Source of the DNA: Glandiceps talaboti
Taxonomy: Eukaryota; Hemichordata; Enteropneusta; Spengelidae
Direction of reading: 5' to 3'
Assembly (NCBI RefSeq): GCF_964340395.1
Contig: NC_135554.1
Coordinates: 8,949,975 to 9,013,974 of the forward strand
Length of the DNA: 64,000 nucleotides
The position numbers and the translations under genes were made by a program. Every line of letters starts with the position of its first letter. Position 1 is the stretch's first letter. The notes below the pieces were generated by a model. That model saw nothing but the letters and a program-made list of their open reading frames with translations, was not told the DNA's origin and did no database searches. Shown here piece after piece: positions 1 to 62,800 of this stretch.

Positions 1-225
1 ATGTATGTATGTATGTGTCACGCATGACATTCACACCTCTTCCAAATTATTACTAATACTATGACTGCCGAATAGTTAATGAGGCCAATAATAAAGTAAT
101 GTCGTAACTGTGTAACATGAATACCTTAAACTAAATATACACTTTACCACATATTTCCTCATGTTCAGAATTCCCAGAAATGTTCGTTCGTGTTTTAATT
201 TTGAGTCATTGTAAATGTCACTTAC

Positions 226-30842
<30,617 letters not shown>

Positions 30843-32228
30843 CGATTTCAGCTCATAGTGTTTCTGTGAACAAACTCACAGGCTTCCTCCACTTTGGAAC
30901 GATTGAAAATGTATATCGAAGAATGTAAACACCCAAGAAGGTAGAATATACACACTGAAAAAGACAACAAAATTACTTCTTTGTCCGATCAAGCCTACCA
31001 TACACGCGAGAATGGGAACAATCTTTTCGACCACACCCTAATATCATACTGGCATATGGAGTTTCATTCTATTAGAACACTTTGCTCTATTTCCGGTCGG
31101 CAAAACGTAAAGAAACATGTTAGCTACATGTTCAATTATCATTAAAAGTTTTCATATCAAATAGGCAGATGGTACGCTTTGATATACTCCCATTACTGTG
31201 GTGAAGTAACATTATAATGTTTCGAAATATTACTGAATCAATATAAACAAATTCAATAGTTTTAAAAATAATTATGGAAATAGCAAACGTTCGTGTACAT
31301 GCTACGTCAATCCGTGACATTAAGGGTTATGAAATCTCACATGGAAATCAAATTTAGGTAATATTTGAATATCGATTTGTTAAATTCCGTCTTTAAATTT
31401 AACTTATTATTTCTTTATTTCATAAAAAATATTGATCAAGCTCATTAAATAACCCCAGTTACTGCAGCATGTTGTCGATAGATTCTCTGTGGGTGCTATT
31501 TCGCTACGTTGTAGCACATCACCACTACACGTACTATCTTTCCAGCCAAGTATTCACTAGGGCATGAACGTTACTACTATCATTGCAAACTGAACTGCCG
31601 GCGCTGGACTTACTCCATCAAAACAAATAGTCTGTACAGTCCCTCATAAAAAAAACCGGAAGACATACAGATTAATCAGTCTAGTTTCTCACGTTCTACT
31701 TCTCAATTTCAAACGTTTGATCATGAGAATCCCTGTACCTGGGTGTTAGTTTAGCATTGTACAAAATGTCCTTTAATGTAATCTTAGGTGTTTCTATTGA
31801 TCTTATATTGTATGACTGTAGTTTTTGCCAGTTGCCTTTTAATTCCATATAAATTGGTGTTGGGATCTGTGTTTAAAGGTATTCGTCACCTGTGTGGACT
31901 GTCTGACTAATGTCAAAGTCAATGCTTCACAGCCACCTATAACGTTACGATTCAGTAGCTAGCTGTCAGCGTGTCCTGATTTTTGAAAACAATAACACAT
32001 TTATCTTGAACTAATGGTGGCAGTTCGGGGGTAATTGTTTTGGTTTCATTTTGTCAATCAGGGCACGTGGAGGGGGGGGGGGTTAATAATCCAGGCACAT
32101 GAATTACTACATCTGGGAGGGCACTCCCATTGCCAAATCAGAGTATGATTAGAACCTGTACTTTCAATGCAGTGCAAGACAGCTGGATAGTACCTATCAG
32201 TGTGATATTCATTATTAGTAATGTAATA

Positions 32229-34265
32229 AACAATCAGAGAAACGTCAAATTTTGTTTTTGCAAGAGAGCACTCAGTAAATTCTGAAGTCATGTCTCTTCT
32301 TACGACAAAAAACCCGATATATGTAATATACACATTTCTTGGCTTAGGAATGTGTTTTTACTGAATTTTGTGATGGCCGATCCGACTTGATCAAAACTAG
32401 TTCACAACACATGCTTATCTATCTGCCTGTCCGAAATATCAGTCAATAGACCGATTAATTTAGGAATCAAACAACCGCTGAATGGTTATGCAGATAAAAT
32501 ATTCAAATAGTCCTCATTAAGTATATCTCTATTTTGGGGGCGGTTCACAATCGACAGTCTGTGTCCGGAAGACAGTCAGGACATTGATAGCATATCATGT
32601 GAGGTGTTCCCTAAAGGCATGGTTGAGACAGAATAAATAATCTGGATATATGCAAATTGGGATTTCGAGTGTCAGTTTCTTGATACCAATATTGTATTTG
32701 TAACACGGACTAGCATCTCAAATAATAACATCGCGGTATGTTTAGAGGTCTTACACAACCATCCATTACCATCATCCAGCCACTCCCATCCACATACACA
32801 CCCATTGCATCACGCATCGGCACAGCACAGCACAGCCCAGCTAAGCATGATCTATAACAATGTACTGTATCAATTATTGTCAAATTTAGCCTTTCTTATA
32901 TATGACGAACATACTGTCTGACAATATATGATAATGAAGCATACTATATTAATTTTCAAACAACGTTGTACAATGTACATGTCACCATTTATTTCACCAT
33001 AATCATCACTTTGAAATAATCATAAGTTTGATATACTTATGTTTAACGTAAATACTAATATACATGCATGTTTTAAGTAGTTACTGTTCACTTCGAATTT
33101 TGATGCAAATGTTACTCTACCATCAGTGGTCTGTTTGGCATTGTTCCATCGACACTGAGACACAAAATGATTCGTTTGCTAGACCATGCACACATGCTGT
33201 TCTGGATAGATGAAATGCACAACAGAGAGATAATAACAATTAGGCAAACTCTGTATGCATAACTCTGGTCATGAATTTCTTATGACTTTGCCTCGAAATA
33301 TAGAGCTAGAGTATTGCAACGAAAAATGTGATGAAATACTATCCCTCTAATAATCATATTTAGGAAAAGGAAATGCATTCAATTATAACACTATGAAAGG
33401 AAAATAAAGAATTACAAAACGTAACAGTTAAAAAACTCAAAATCCAAACGAACTGGTAATTTTTCAAATAAATGGATTTATCATTGGACTATTGAAATCC
33501 TGGATAAAAACTAAACGACTTATTGTAGATCTTTGTTCCAATATGACTAGTGAAATTTGTGATGAAAAATACAAGGAACGCTTTTATTTTTAGAAGCCAT
33601 TATCGGAGAAATAATGGGAAAATGGTGAATCTTTACGTACAAATGTGCTACTTTTGATACTATTATTAAATGCATATTCAAATTACAAAGTAAACAATCA
33701 GACAAACGTCAACTTTTGTTTTTGCAAGAGAGCACTCAGTAAATTCTGAAGTCATGTCTCTACTTACGACAAAAAAACCGATATATGTAATATACACATT
33801 TCGTGGTTTAGGAATGTGTTTTTATTGTATTTTGTGATGGCCGATCCGACTTGATCAAAACTAGTTCACAACACATGCTTGTTGATCAAAACTAGTTCAC
33901 AACACATGCTTGTCTATCTGCCTGTCCGAAAATCAGTATCAATCAATAGACCGATTAATTTAGGAATCAAACAACCGGTTAATGGTTATGCAGATAAAAT
34001 ATTCAAATAGTCCTCATTAAGTGTTTCTCAATTTTGGGCGCTGTTCACAAACGACAGTCTGTGTCCGGAAGACATTCAGGACATTGATAGCATATCAGGT
34101 TAGGTGTTACTTAAAGACATAGTTGAGACTGAAAAATAATCTGGATATATATAAAAATACAAGTAACGCTTTTATTTTTAGAAGCCATTATCGGAGAATT
34201 AATGGGAAAATGGTGAATCTTTACGTACAAATGTACTATTTTTGATATTATTAATGCATATTCAA
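32229..34265 (+). repeat. Local duplication cluster
   Basis: Block X (32229-32650) recurs at 33696-34150 with about 90% identity. Block Y (33567-33695) recurs at 34157-34275. The order is X, spacer, Y, X, Y, so a Y-X unit of about 590 bp has been tandemly copied. Within the second X, a 31-bp word (GATCAAAACTAGTTCACAAC and 11 more) is itself doubled (33853-33913). No ORF is conserved between copies. Confidence 0.8.
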
Positions 34266-34751
34266 ATTACAAAGAAACACATGGCTAATAGAAAGAACAA
34301 TTGTATACGTAGTGACATTTCCTACATACTTTACTTCTATGTATGGACATGTACCATTAATCTCACCAGCAGGCCATCATACTTTTCCGCTTAAGAAGAA
34401 TTACATGGTTTACTGTATTGTACATCTTAGGATTATATTCCCTATATACGATGTCTCATATACCTATATCTTAGAAGGGGAACAGAGGCGTGGTCGATCC
34501 TACCTAAGCTGCATTTCCTTATGTTTAGAGACTTGGAGAAGTTATATCTCTAAATAGAGTTGAATATTGGCAAATCTGTCTTTGAAGAGGCCTCCTGCAC
34601 AGTGGGACGAGGCATTCATTGAAACAAAAATAACCTACAGATCTTGAAACAATAGCCTCAGCATTGTTTGGTTTTGGGCATGAAATGTAAAGCAATTACT
34701 GCGACTTCAAGTGTCGATGCATTCTAAGTCAGAATGGTTAATTTGTAAATT

Positions 34752-34757
34752 TTTATT
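34752..34757 (-). terminator. Poly(A) signal of gene B
   Basis: AATAAA on the minus strand, about 36 nt after the TAA stop, is the only good poly(A) hexamer close to the stop codon. Confidence 0.6.
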
Positions 34758-34792
34758 ATAGTTCTCCTTCCGACAAATGTTGGTTGATACAA

Positions 34793-54574
<19,782 letters not shown>

Positions 54575-57180
54575 CTATAACAGAAAGAGATATATTCTGA
54601 ATTAATTGACTCTCGTTTCAATGTACTGTTGAATGAAATGCGATGGTAATCGTTTGTAAAATCTCTTTATCAGTCATGATATGTTTTGAAAAATAGTATG
54701 AATTCAAGACGTCAAAATGACACAATCAACAAAGTGTTATCCATAACTGTCTATCCATATCAGCAAAGATATGTATAATATATATATGAAGAGTATAGCT
54801 GGTCACTCTCGTCAGGCGGGTGAATGCGTAGTGCCACGTGCCACTGGACAAGTATATATGTGAATGCGTAGTGCCACATGCCACAAGACAAGTATATATA
54901 TACAAATATTATCTATTACATTTTGAAGGTCATTGACGTGTAAATATATTTTTTTTTCAATTTAAACCTGGACAAAGATTACCATTCTAGATCTCTGCAT
55001 ATTTTTAACCAGTGAGGCACTGACATGGGCACTGACATAAACAACTTTCTACGCATCTTTAAAATCGTAAATGCTCGCCCTCCGATAGTATAAGCTCGTA
55101 GACTGTCAGCGCGCCACCAACGGCTGTATTTCTCCTTGGTTTCGCGTTTATATAAACTTCTTTAACCATACATGAAAAATAATTTTTATGAGCTAAATGT
55201 TTAAAATAGGCTGGTTGGATTTTTAAAAAATGAAGAATGATTTAGAAATAATATTTTCAAATACATTTATTATAATAGTTTTTGAAAATGCGATAGCGGT
55301 CGACAAAAATATATCGACATATGGGAACAAGGTTATTTATTGAAATGGTAATATATTAATTGTTCGTAATTACAAGCAACAAAGCAGACTATGTGGAGTT
55401 GGTAAATTATCAGTGAACCTTGTACCGATACAAACCTTCATATCAAGCTGATGATTACATTATTATTTGATTAAATACCACATTTAACAGTTCTAAATCT
55501 AGATTAATGTCATTTGACACAGGCCTCGTTTAACCCTTCCACTCCCGCTCTCATTTCACTACTCAATACCATGATCCCCATTCAACAATTGATAAACGCT
55601 CACCTGTTACAGTGAATTTCACAACACTATTCAGCTTCTCTGTTTGATACAACCATGCAGAAACCAACAAGAAACTGCATATGCCACACTTTAACAGCAA
55701 GATAAAATTTTTTGTTCTGTTTAGTCTCAATGAAATGAATCATTTAAATGTACTGCAACTCCATGCAGGCATTCGGGAGCCAATGACTTTCTTAGTGTCA
55801 AACTCCCGATGAAGGCGCGTAAAATGTACTTTGCGGTATTCATTTGATGTCTGTATGGTGGCATATGTAGTTCATTTCACTTGGACAAAATGTAGCAAGA
55901 AACTGTACTCAGTCAAGCTTGCTATCTTAAAGTGTAGCATGCATGTAAAGTATTTTAATCGTTTCTGCGTGGTTGTATCAAACAACAAAGCCGAATGATA
56001 TTGTGAAATTCGCAGCGAGTTTTACACTTCTATCAAACTAAATTGACTAATTAACTTTTAATATACAATTCAATGCTGTACAATGAAACGACAAGAGGAT
56101 GGCGAACAAGTATGTATGGCTTACAATGGAAAGTATATTTAGGTAGGCTATAAGCGGCAACGTTGGGAAAGAAATTAGAAAGAATTGACGTTTTAGTGTG
56201 CATATTACCGAGTCAATGTCATCAGCTATGTCATCAGTGAATGCATACGTATACAAACAGAATTTATGGCGGAGGTGGCTCAGGACAAAAAATGGGGGTG
56301 GGGGTGGGGGGCGAAATAAGTGGATTTCGAGGGGGGTATGAACTTGAAAATATGATGATCTGAAACAGGAAGGGGGGGGGGGGGCAATGGAAACACTTTG
56401 GTCATGATATTAATCAAATTAAAACCATTTACCAAGTACATCTGAGAAATTTTAAGCTGCATTTACTGAGGAAAGTGATTGTCATGAGTATGTATCTGTG
56501 TATGCATTTATATTTGTATTGATAGTGAAACAGTGTAGAGATCACAGGAATTTATCTTGTATTGTCTAGGCGAAGAACACAGCATAAAATGTCTGCCATG
56601 CCGTCGAGATCTGCCAATCTAGATTTTTTTGGGATGATTTTATCTACTTATTCTGTGTTCCAATCGAAGTTTGACTAGAACGTGGCGGGAAACGTAACAT
56701 TTTATAGCGAGAGCAGATAAAGACGAACTAACGAGGAACTAACGCACAAATAAGCGTCATGAAAGTCCTGCTTCCGATCAATTCTGACTTTTATCACTAG
56801 ACCCCTCCCCCTCCAAGTTACATGCCTAGGAAACGTTGCATGGGGAACACCTATAACAAGGCATGGAGGTCGTTACATCACCTCATGTAATAATCAACCC
56901 AATATGTACGTAGTGGGTTAGTACTACATATTGGGATAGTACTACATGTTGGGTTAAACGTTGTTATATAGTGGGTTAGTATTAAATATTGGATTAAGTA
57001 CTTAAATAGTGTCTATATCGACGTTTTTGAGTTACTGAATGATAAAACGGTTTTTTAAATTACAAATATGGCTGCCATTCAGTAAAAGTAATAAGAGCAC
57101 CAAAATAATGTCTGTGTATACTTCTGTTGGTCAAGAATACTTGTAAAGATGATTGAAAAGAAACATGAACTATACAGACA
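54575..57180. other. Upstream of gene B: first exon not identified
   Basis: A less AT-rich stretch at about 55000-55150 contains a minus-strand ATG followed by a short open frame (MRRKLFMSVPMSVPHW) and a possible weak donor, but its phase does not fit firmly. G-rich runs lie at 56290-56385, which could form G-quadruplexes. At 54807-54895, a GTGAATGCGTAGTGCCACRT word is duplicated. Confidence 0.35.
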
Positions 57181-57186
57181 AAATAT

Positions 57187-58313
57187 CCCACGGAGTGTAA
57201 ACATACGATGGACATAGATATACGGTGCACTGCTTACTCGTGATCGTTAACGAATCGTTCAATTTAAATTTCTTTCCAAAACTTTAGTAGACTATTTGAA
57301 CCATAATTGATCAGCTGACTATTCCATTCAATCATTCTGTAACAATAAGTTTGTTATTTGTTTGATAATTTACTCATTTCATAGCACAACATTACACAAG
57401 GATTGTTATTTTCGCTGCACGTACATGCACTGGCGATATTTTAAGGTTTTAGTGAAGTTATTGCTGAAGTGGGATTATATGTGTTCACATACTGGTACGT
57501 TTTGACACCCCTCCCCCATGTCATTATAAATTATGCCTTGTTCCCTAATATGGACGAAGGACACTCTGAATGTATTCACCCTGTTATTCAGAGCCTGTCT
57601 TGAAACATTTACACATTGATATGTAATAGCATATAGAGACAACAAGGTGTTCTCTGTTTCTATGCCAACCATAATAACATTTCAGAAACACACACATCAG
57701 CTGTTTTTGTACGTACCAGACGATCAACTCTACTTGCTTGCCATATTTTCAGTCATTCTTTCAATTCAATCGAGCGAAACTATGAGTGTTTGTAATGAGA
57801 ATAATCAAATAAAGTACTTCATTAATTATTCAAAGGAAACATATGAGTTCACACGATATCCTGACCCTCCTGAAATTAGATTAATATTGAAAGAGCCATC
57901 TAATGATTTTCCTTCTAAATGAGTTTATCCTTTTTTGTTCAAGGTGACACCGCAATGTTCTATCAGCAGTACACGCATTTGTGTTTACTATCACAGGTCA
58001 TCATTTGAATATTTGTTATTTCTGTAATTTCCTCCCCTTGACATAAGTTGTGATCACCACAATAGATTAATGACAGCATGTCGTTTTAGTTTTTACGATA
58101 CGTTAGAATTTTGACGATTTCACCTCAAGTTAAGTATCATTAACAGCCCAATGACGTAATGGAAACATTTTCTTAATTTCAGAGTTTTGATAATAAAAGC
58201 AAAAGGAAGTGGATTGAAAAGAAGTTACCATCACGATCTTGGGTGTAAACTGGAGAACCATACATATCGGTCTGTCTAGCTTTTCTTGAGTGCTGGTGTG
58301 TTCTCGGTACGAG
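57187..58313 (+). repeat. Tandem duplication, copy 1
   Basis: This segment of about 1.13 kb aligns along its length with 58859-60013 at roughly 85-90% identity. It starts near CCCACGGA..GTAAACATACG and ends near GTTCTCGGTACGAGG. Both copies are in the same orientation, with about 545 bp of unrelated DNA between them. Confidence 0.85.
57647..57922 (+). CDS. Unrecognised small ORF, duplicated (copy 1)
   Basis: The 91-codon ORF contains FLYVPDDQLYLLAIFSVILS and later NYSKETYEFTRYPDPPEIRL, ending FPSK. A hydrophobic segment (LYLLAIFSVILSI) could be a signal or membrane helix. The start may lie upstream, since the frame is open before the ATG. Copy 2 keeps the same frame for most of its length, but differences include many amino acid changes. 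No family is known. It could be an exon, a mobile element fragment or chance. Confidence 0.3.
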   Translation: MFSVSMPTIITFQKHTHQLFLYVPDDQLYLLAIFSVILSIQSSETMSVCNENNQIKYFINYSKETYEFTRYPDPPEIRLILKEPSNDFPSK

Positions 58314-58858
58314 GTTTTTTTTTATTCTACTGTGTAGTTGTGTCGACGTTTATTACATCATTAAGTGTAGAGAAAAGAGTATCAACATTGGTGAGAATCC
58401 GATTGGTGGAGTATATCTGCTCGAACAACCATCATTAATGCCATTATACACTATGTTAAGTTCTGGTCCTACATCATCGCAACTTATATATTTTGTTGGG
58501 ATCCTCATATCTTTATCAGAGTCTCACAAACGACTTTAGATATACAACCGGACTTTTACGATGATATCTGTACGACAAAGTATTATTAGATGGCTCAAAA
58601 GATTTTGGGTATGGAAACTGACACGCCTAATAAGTTACATATGTACATTTGTGGACTCAGTGATTGTTCCACAGTATGCCGACGAATGTAAAAAAGAACG
58701 TAAAAACATAGCATAACTCTTTCAGACAGATTCGAACATAGACTAAACATTTCAACATTAGAAATACGACCAAAAATGACACTCTACTGAGTGACACACG
58801 ATCGAAATCATCGCCGTTAAGGAAGTTCAAATGCCGACGTGAACTTTAACCAAAAAGA

Positions 58859-60013
58859 TCCCACGGAACGGACACATGGGATGGACATAGAAATACGGTA
58901 CAAGCCTATATAGTAGACTATTTGAACCATAAGTGATCAGCTGACTGTTCTGTTTAATCATTCTGTAACAGTAATTTTGTTATTCGTTTTATAATTTATT
59001 CATTTCATAGCAATAAATTACACAAGGATTGTTATCTTCGCTGGTCGTACATGGAGTGGTGTTAATTTAAAGTTTTAGTGAAGTTATTGCTAAATATTCA
59101 CATACTGGTACGTTTTTTTGACACCCCCCCCCATGTCGTTATAAATTATGCCTTTTCCCTAATATGGGACGACGCACACACTAAATGTATTCACATTGCC
59201 ATTCCGAGCTTGTCCCGAAACATTTACACTTGTATATGTAATATTATTTCAAGCCTACAAGGTGTTCTCTGTTTCTATGCCAACCATGATAACATCTCAC
59301 AGACATCAGCAGTTTTTGTATGTAACAGATGATCAACTCTACTTGCTTGCCATCTTCTCAGTCATTCTTTCAATTCAACTGAGCGAAACTATGAATGGTT
59401 GTAATGTAAATAATCAACTAAATTACTTCATTAATTATTCAACGGAAACATATGAGTTCACACAATACCCTGACCCTCTTAGAAATTAGATTAATATTGA
59501 AAGAGCCATCTAATGATTTTCCTTCTAAATGAGTTTATCCTTTTTTGTTCAAGGTGACACCGCAATGTTCTATCAGCAGTACACGCATTTGCACTTATCA
59601 CTACTAGTGTATTACTATCATAAGCTCAAATTTAAATATTTATAATTTCTGTATTTTCCACATCTCCCTTTGCCATATGTTGTGATCAGCAGAATAGATT
59701 AATGACAGCGGTAGTTTGGTGTTTATGATACATTAGAATTTTGACGATTTCACCTTAAGTTAATTATCATGACCAGCCCAATGACGTCATCATTTACTTG
59801 TATCCAATCACATCGACGACACTGTAACTTAAATTACTAATAATAGAAAACCACGTAATGTAAACTCTTTTCTTAATTAAAGTAAGAGTTTTGATAGTAA
59901 CTGCCAAAAGGAGGTCGATTGAAAAGAAGTTACCATCACGATCTTGGGTGTAAATTGTAGAACCATACATCTCGGTCTGTCTCCTTGAGTGCTGGTGCGT
60001 TCTCGGTACGAGA
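58859..60013 (+). repeat. Tandem duplication, copy 2
   Basis: This is the partner of 57187-58313. It contains the second version of the small ORF (59196-59489). About 70 bp at 59793-59865 (after the TGACGTCATC word) are not in copy 1. Confidence 0.85.
59196..59489 (+). pseudogene. Unrecognised small ORF, duplicated (copy 2, shortened)
   Basis: The ORF is homologous to 57647-57922 from VFSVSMPT onward, including DDQLYLLAIFSVILSIQLSE and NYSTETYEFTQYPDP. A one-base insertion near 59481 brings a stop (LRN), while the DNA that encodes the C terminus in copy 1 is still present downstream. If the ORF is real, this copy is truncated. Confidence 0.35.
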
Positions 60014-60239
60014 GTTATTTTGGATGTACTGTGTACAGAAGCCAAGATAAACGTATTTATCATTTTGGTGCCATGAAAAGTCTCCCGAACGACTGTAATT
60101 TGTCAAAATGTTCTACTATGCGAGGAGAATACCCCTTCTCCTAACCACATGACATAACTACTATATCAGTGCATGCGCCATGTGTGACGATAAAGAGTTT
60201 TTATTGGTCGGTTCTTAAAACCTCCCGTCCTATTTGGTA

Positions 60240-60815
60240 TGCATTATGCTAATGACCACGTGTATTCACATACTATTAATTAACACAGTCTTTAAATAGC
60301 GGATAACACAATGCCACCTCGTGATGTTCTACAAGTGCTGGGAGTTGAGATAGTCCACAGCTCGTTCCAGAAGTTTTCCCAGTGGTTTCGTCGAAGGAGG
60401 CCCATCTTCACTTTAGCTGTCTAGAGAAATGTCGTTCCCGGGTAAAATTGGACGTCGTCGAGAGTAAACGGAGAAATACTTCAAGGACAGTTCGGTACGA
60501 TGGTGGAACCGTGAGTAGAAGTTTGTCCCATGAATCCACCTTCAATACTCAACGAACTCGACGTCCTTTGCTCTGTACTCTATCTGTCAAAGTTTGTGTA
60601 CTAACGGTAAGACTGAAAGTCGTGATATTCGACAGTTTCAAGTGGCAAGTCAAGTCTGAGAACTGAACAATTTTGTATATAGAACATTTGGTGAACTACG
60701 TTTGTTTATTAGTTAATCCAGTAATACACTTTCAAGACTTTTTATTATAGTATGTTTTGGTTTATTTCAAGTGAATTATTAAGATAGTTATTAAGTGTGA
60801 TGCTGTTAGTTGTGT
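60240..60815 (+). mobile_element. LTR-like dispersed repeat, partner of 10963-11285
   Basis: A TTTAAATAGC box (60291-60300) is followed by about 500 bp whose second half (60494-60812) matches 10963-11285. Promoter-like box, length and repetition suggest a solo LTR or SINE. Boundaries and target duplication were not resolved. Confidence 0.4.
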
Positions 60816-61084
60816 ATGAAAATTTTTAAACCAATGGCATTAGTTCAAAGTCACAGGCAGCAAAATATTGAGGAGTCACTAGGTATGTCAGTGTGACGTC
60901 AATTGTCTTTAGAGGCTGGTCAATTTTAATGAAAAATACTACTTGATGTGTTGCCACTATTCATTTAAAAAAAACACACCACTTGAAGTAGGGGTATCAG
61001 GACAACTACCCCTTGGACAATTGCCCTCCTCCCCCATAAACAAAGTAGGGTAGGACCATAGGGGTGATCGCTTTGGAAAACAAC

Positions 61085-62800
61085 AAGATACCCTTTGCGT
61101 ATTACCTTATACACTTTACTGGGCACACATAATTACGTTTTTATGAGTAAGACAACATTAGAAGTAATTAGATATGAGATCCTTAGCAATGCTGACCAGT
61201 CATCTCCACTGAATGACACAATAGCAGTACACACACACAGTCAGCTACTAAGACATACACAGAGCAACTGAAGTTTTTTCGACATTTTAAGATAAGTGTA
61301 AGAAAGAAATGCAAAATACGTCACCACAAAACACAGCTCAACTTCCCACTCTATAGGAACAGTAAATTTTAATTACAGACCAATGTCAGACTGTAATGTA
61401 TACTTAAAAATCAAATTTTACTGCAACAACAAATGTAGTAAGTTCCAAATGAATGGAAACGTTAATGTTTTTGTCATAAAATAAAAAAAATATAGAAACC
61501 ATGACTTCATAACGAACCAAAACTTTAATGTTTCCTCAAAATCAAAGATTTCAGGGACAACAAATTTAGAGATCAAAACAAAAACACTAAATTACGCTGA
61601 CAAATAGCGCTTTGATTTTGAAGTAAATTTGATAGTTTTGGTTTCTAACTTGTGTAGTTTAGCATAAATTAGAAACTAAAACGTTAACATTTACCTCAAA
61701 ATCAAAGCCCTACTTGTTAGTGTAATTCAGTCTGGTATAATTACACTTGTAAAAGGGGTTTGGATTTGTCATATAAGAGAAACTAAAACTTAATCTACAG
61801 AAGGTAGAAACTAAAGCTGTAGATATATGTTAGTGACTGCTATGGCTACATTATGTACTTCAGGCATCACAGTAACAACAATTTTATCTTATTATAATTC
61901 AAATCACATACGGCATGTTATTTGTTGATTACTGACATCGGTATTGAAATGCTTGTGTTGTTGCTGTTGTGTCGATACGATAACTTCAATCCTAGTGGAA
62001 ACACTGTGATTGTGTGACATTCCCAGTGGACATTCTTTCCTTACCAGCATTTCTGGTAGTACCTGCAGACTGTGAATGTGTTGCTATTGTGTCACTCAGT
62101 GGGGATGACTGGTCAGCATTGATAAAGATCTCATATCCAATTACTTCTAATATAGTCCAGCTTGCATACGGAGTAAGTCGCCCCTTCTTTCTCCGTCCTG
62201 CGAACACGCAGCCGTGAAATCCGGGCTTACCAGAAATGCTGGTAACTAAAGAATTAATGCACCTTATGGTTAAATATTAGCAATAAATCGACTATTGAGT
62301 AATTTTACCTCGCCGTGGCTACAAAAGCCCTAGTTCGGAGGACCGAAAATCTCGAAATCACTATTTCAACAATAATTTCAGGGTTCCGCCTTACGTACGA
62401 TGACCTAGTGGACATCCTGATCAAATATGGCAGCGTATGTAAGGTCAATATTTGAAATTACAGCCGGAACTGGAAAAGGTCCGATTTCAACACTATTTTG
62501 GCTCTTATCAGCGACTGTTATCGTCAAAGAGATGTAAAACTAGTATATATTCGATCGATTGCTAAAATGTGATCGTTGGGTACGTAATTATTCTGTAATT
62601 GGTGCGGATGCAATTTTGCACCCGCACTCGATATATGATTGGTACATTGCTCTTTGCAGGACCGTTTTGAGGGTTATGTCAGTAATCAAGACCTTGCACC
62701 GTTTGCAAGCAGGACTGCTTCTAATATAGTCTTGTTTATACAAAAAACCCATATGTGTACCCAGTAAAGTGTATAAGGTAGTACGCAAAGGGTAATAAGT
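61085..62800. mobile_element. Foldback element with split inverted ends
   Basis: The left part 61089-61170 is inverted relative to about 62715-62797 (shared CCCAGTAAAGTGTATAAGGT). The adjoining left part 61150-61228 is inverted relative to 62081-62160 (shared GATGACTGGTCAGCATTG). The right arm is therefore interrupted by about 550 bp. A smaller inverted pair, TTACCAGCATTTCTGGTA (62040) and its complement (62229), brackets the inner arm. No transposase is seen. Confidence 0.65.

Larger units (their letters stand above)
30843..34792. other. Intergenic DNA between gene A 5' end and gene B 3' end
   Basis: About 3.9 kb. The putative promoter of gene A must lie here, but no convincing TATA or initiator could be fixed. 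The central part (32229-34265) consists of local duplications. A G-run lies at 32073-32081. Confidence 0.5.

Noticed and set aside
32058-32333. Minus-strand ORF with a Cys-rich end (WQWECPPRCSNSC)
   Set aside because: It lies in the local duplication cluster, has no convincing splice sites, and the frame is not conserved in the other copy.
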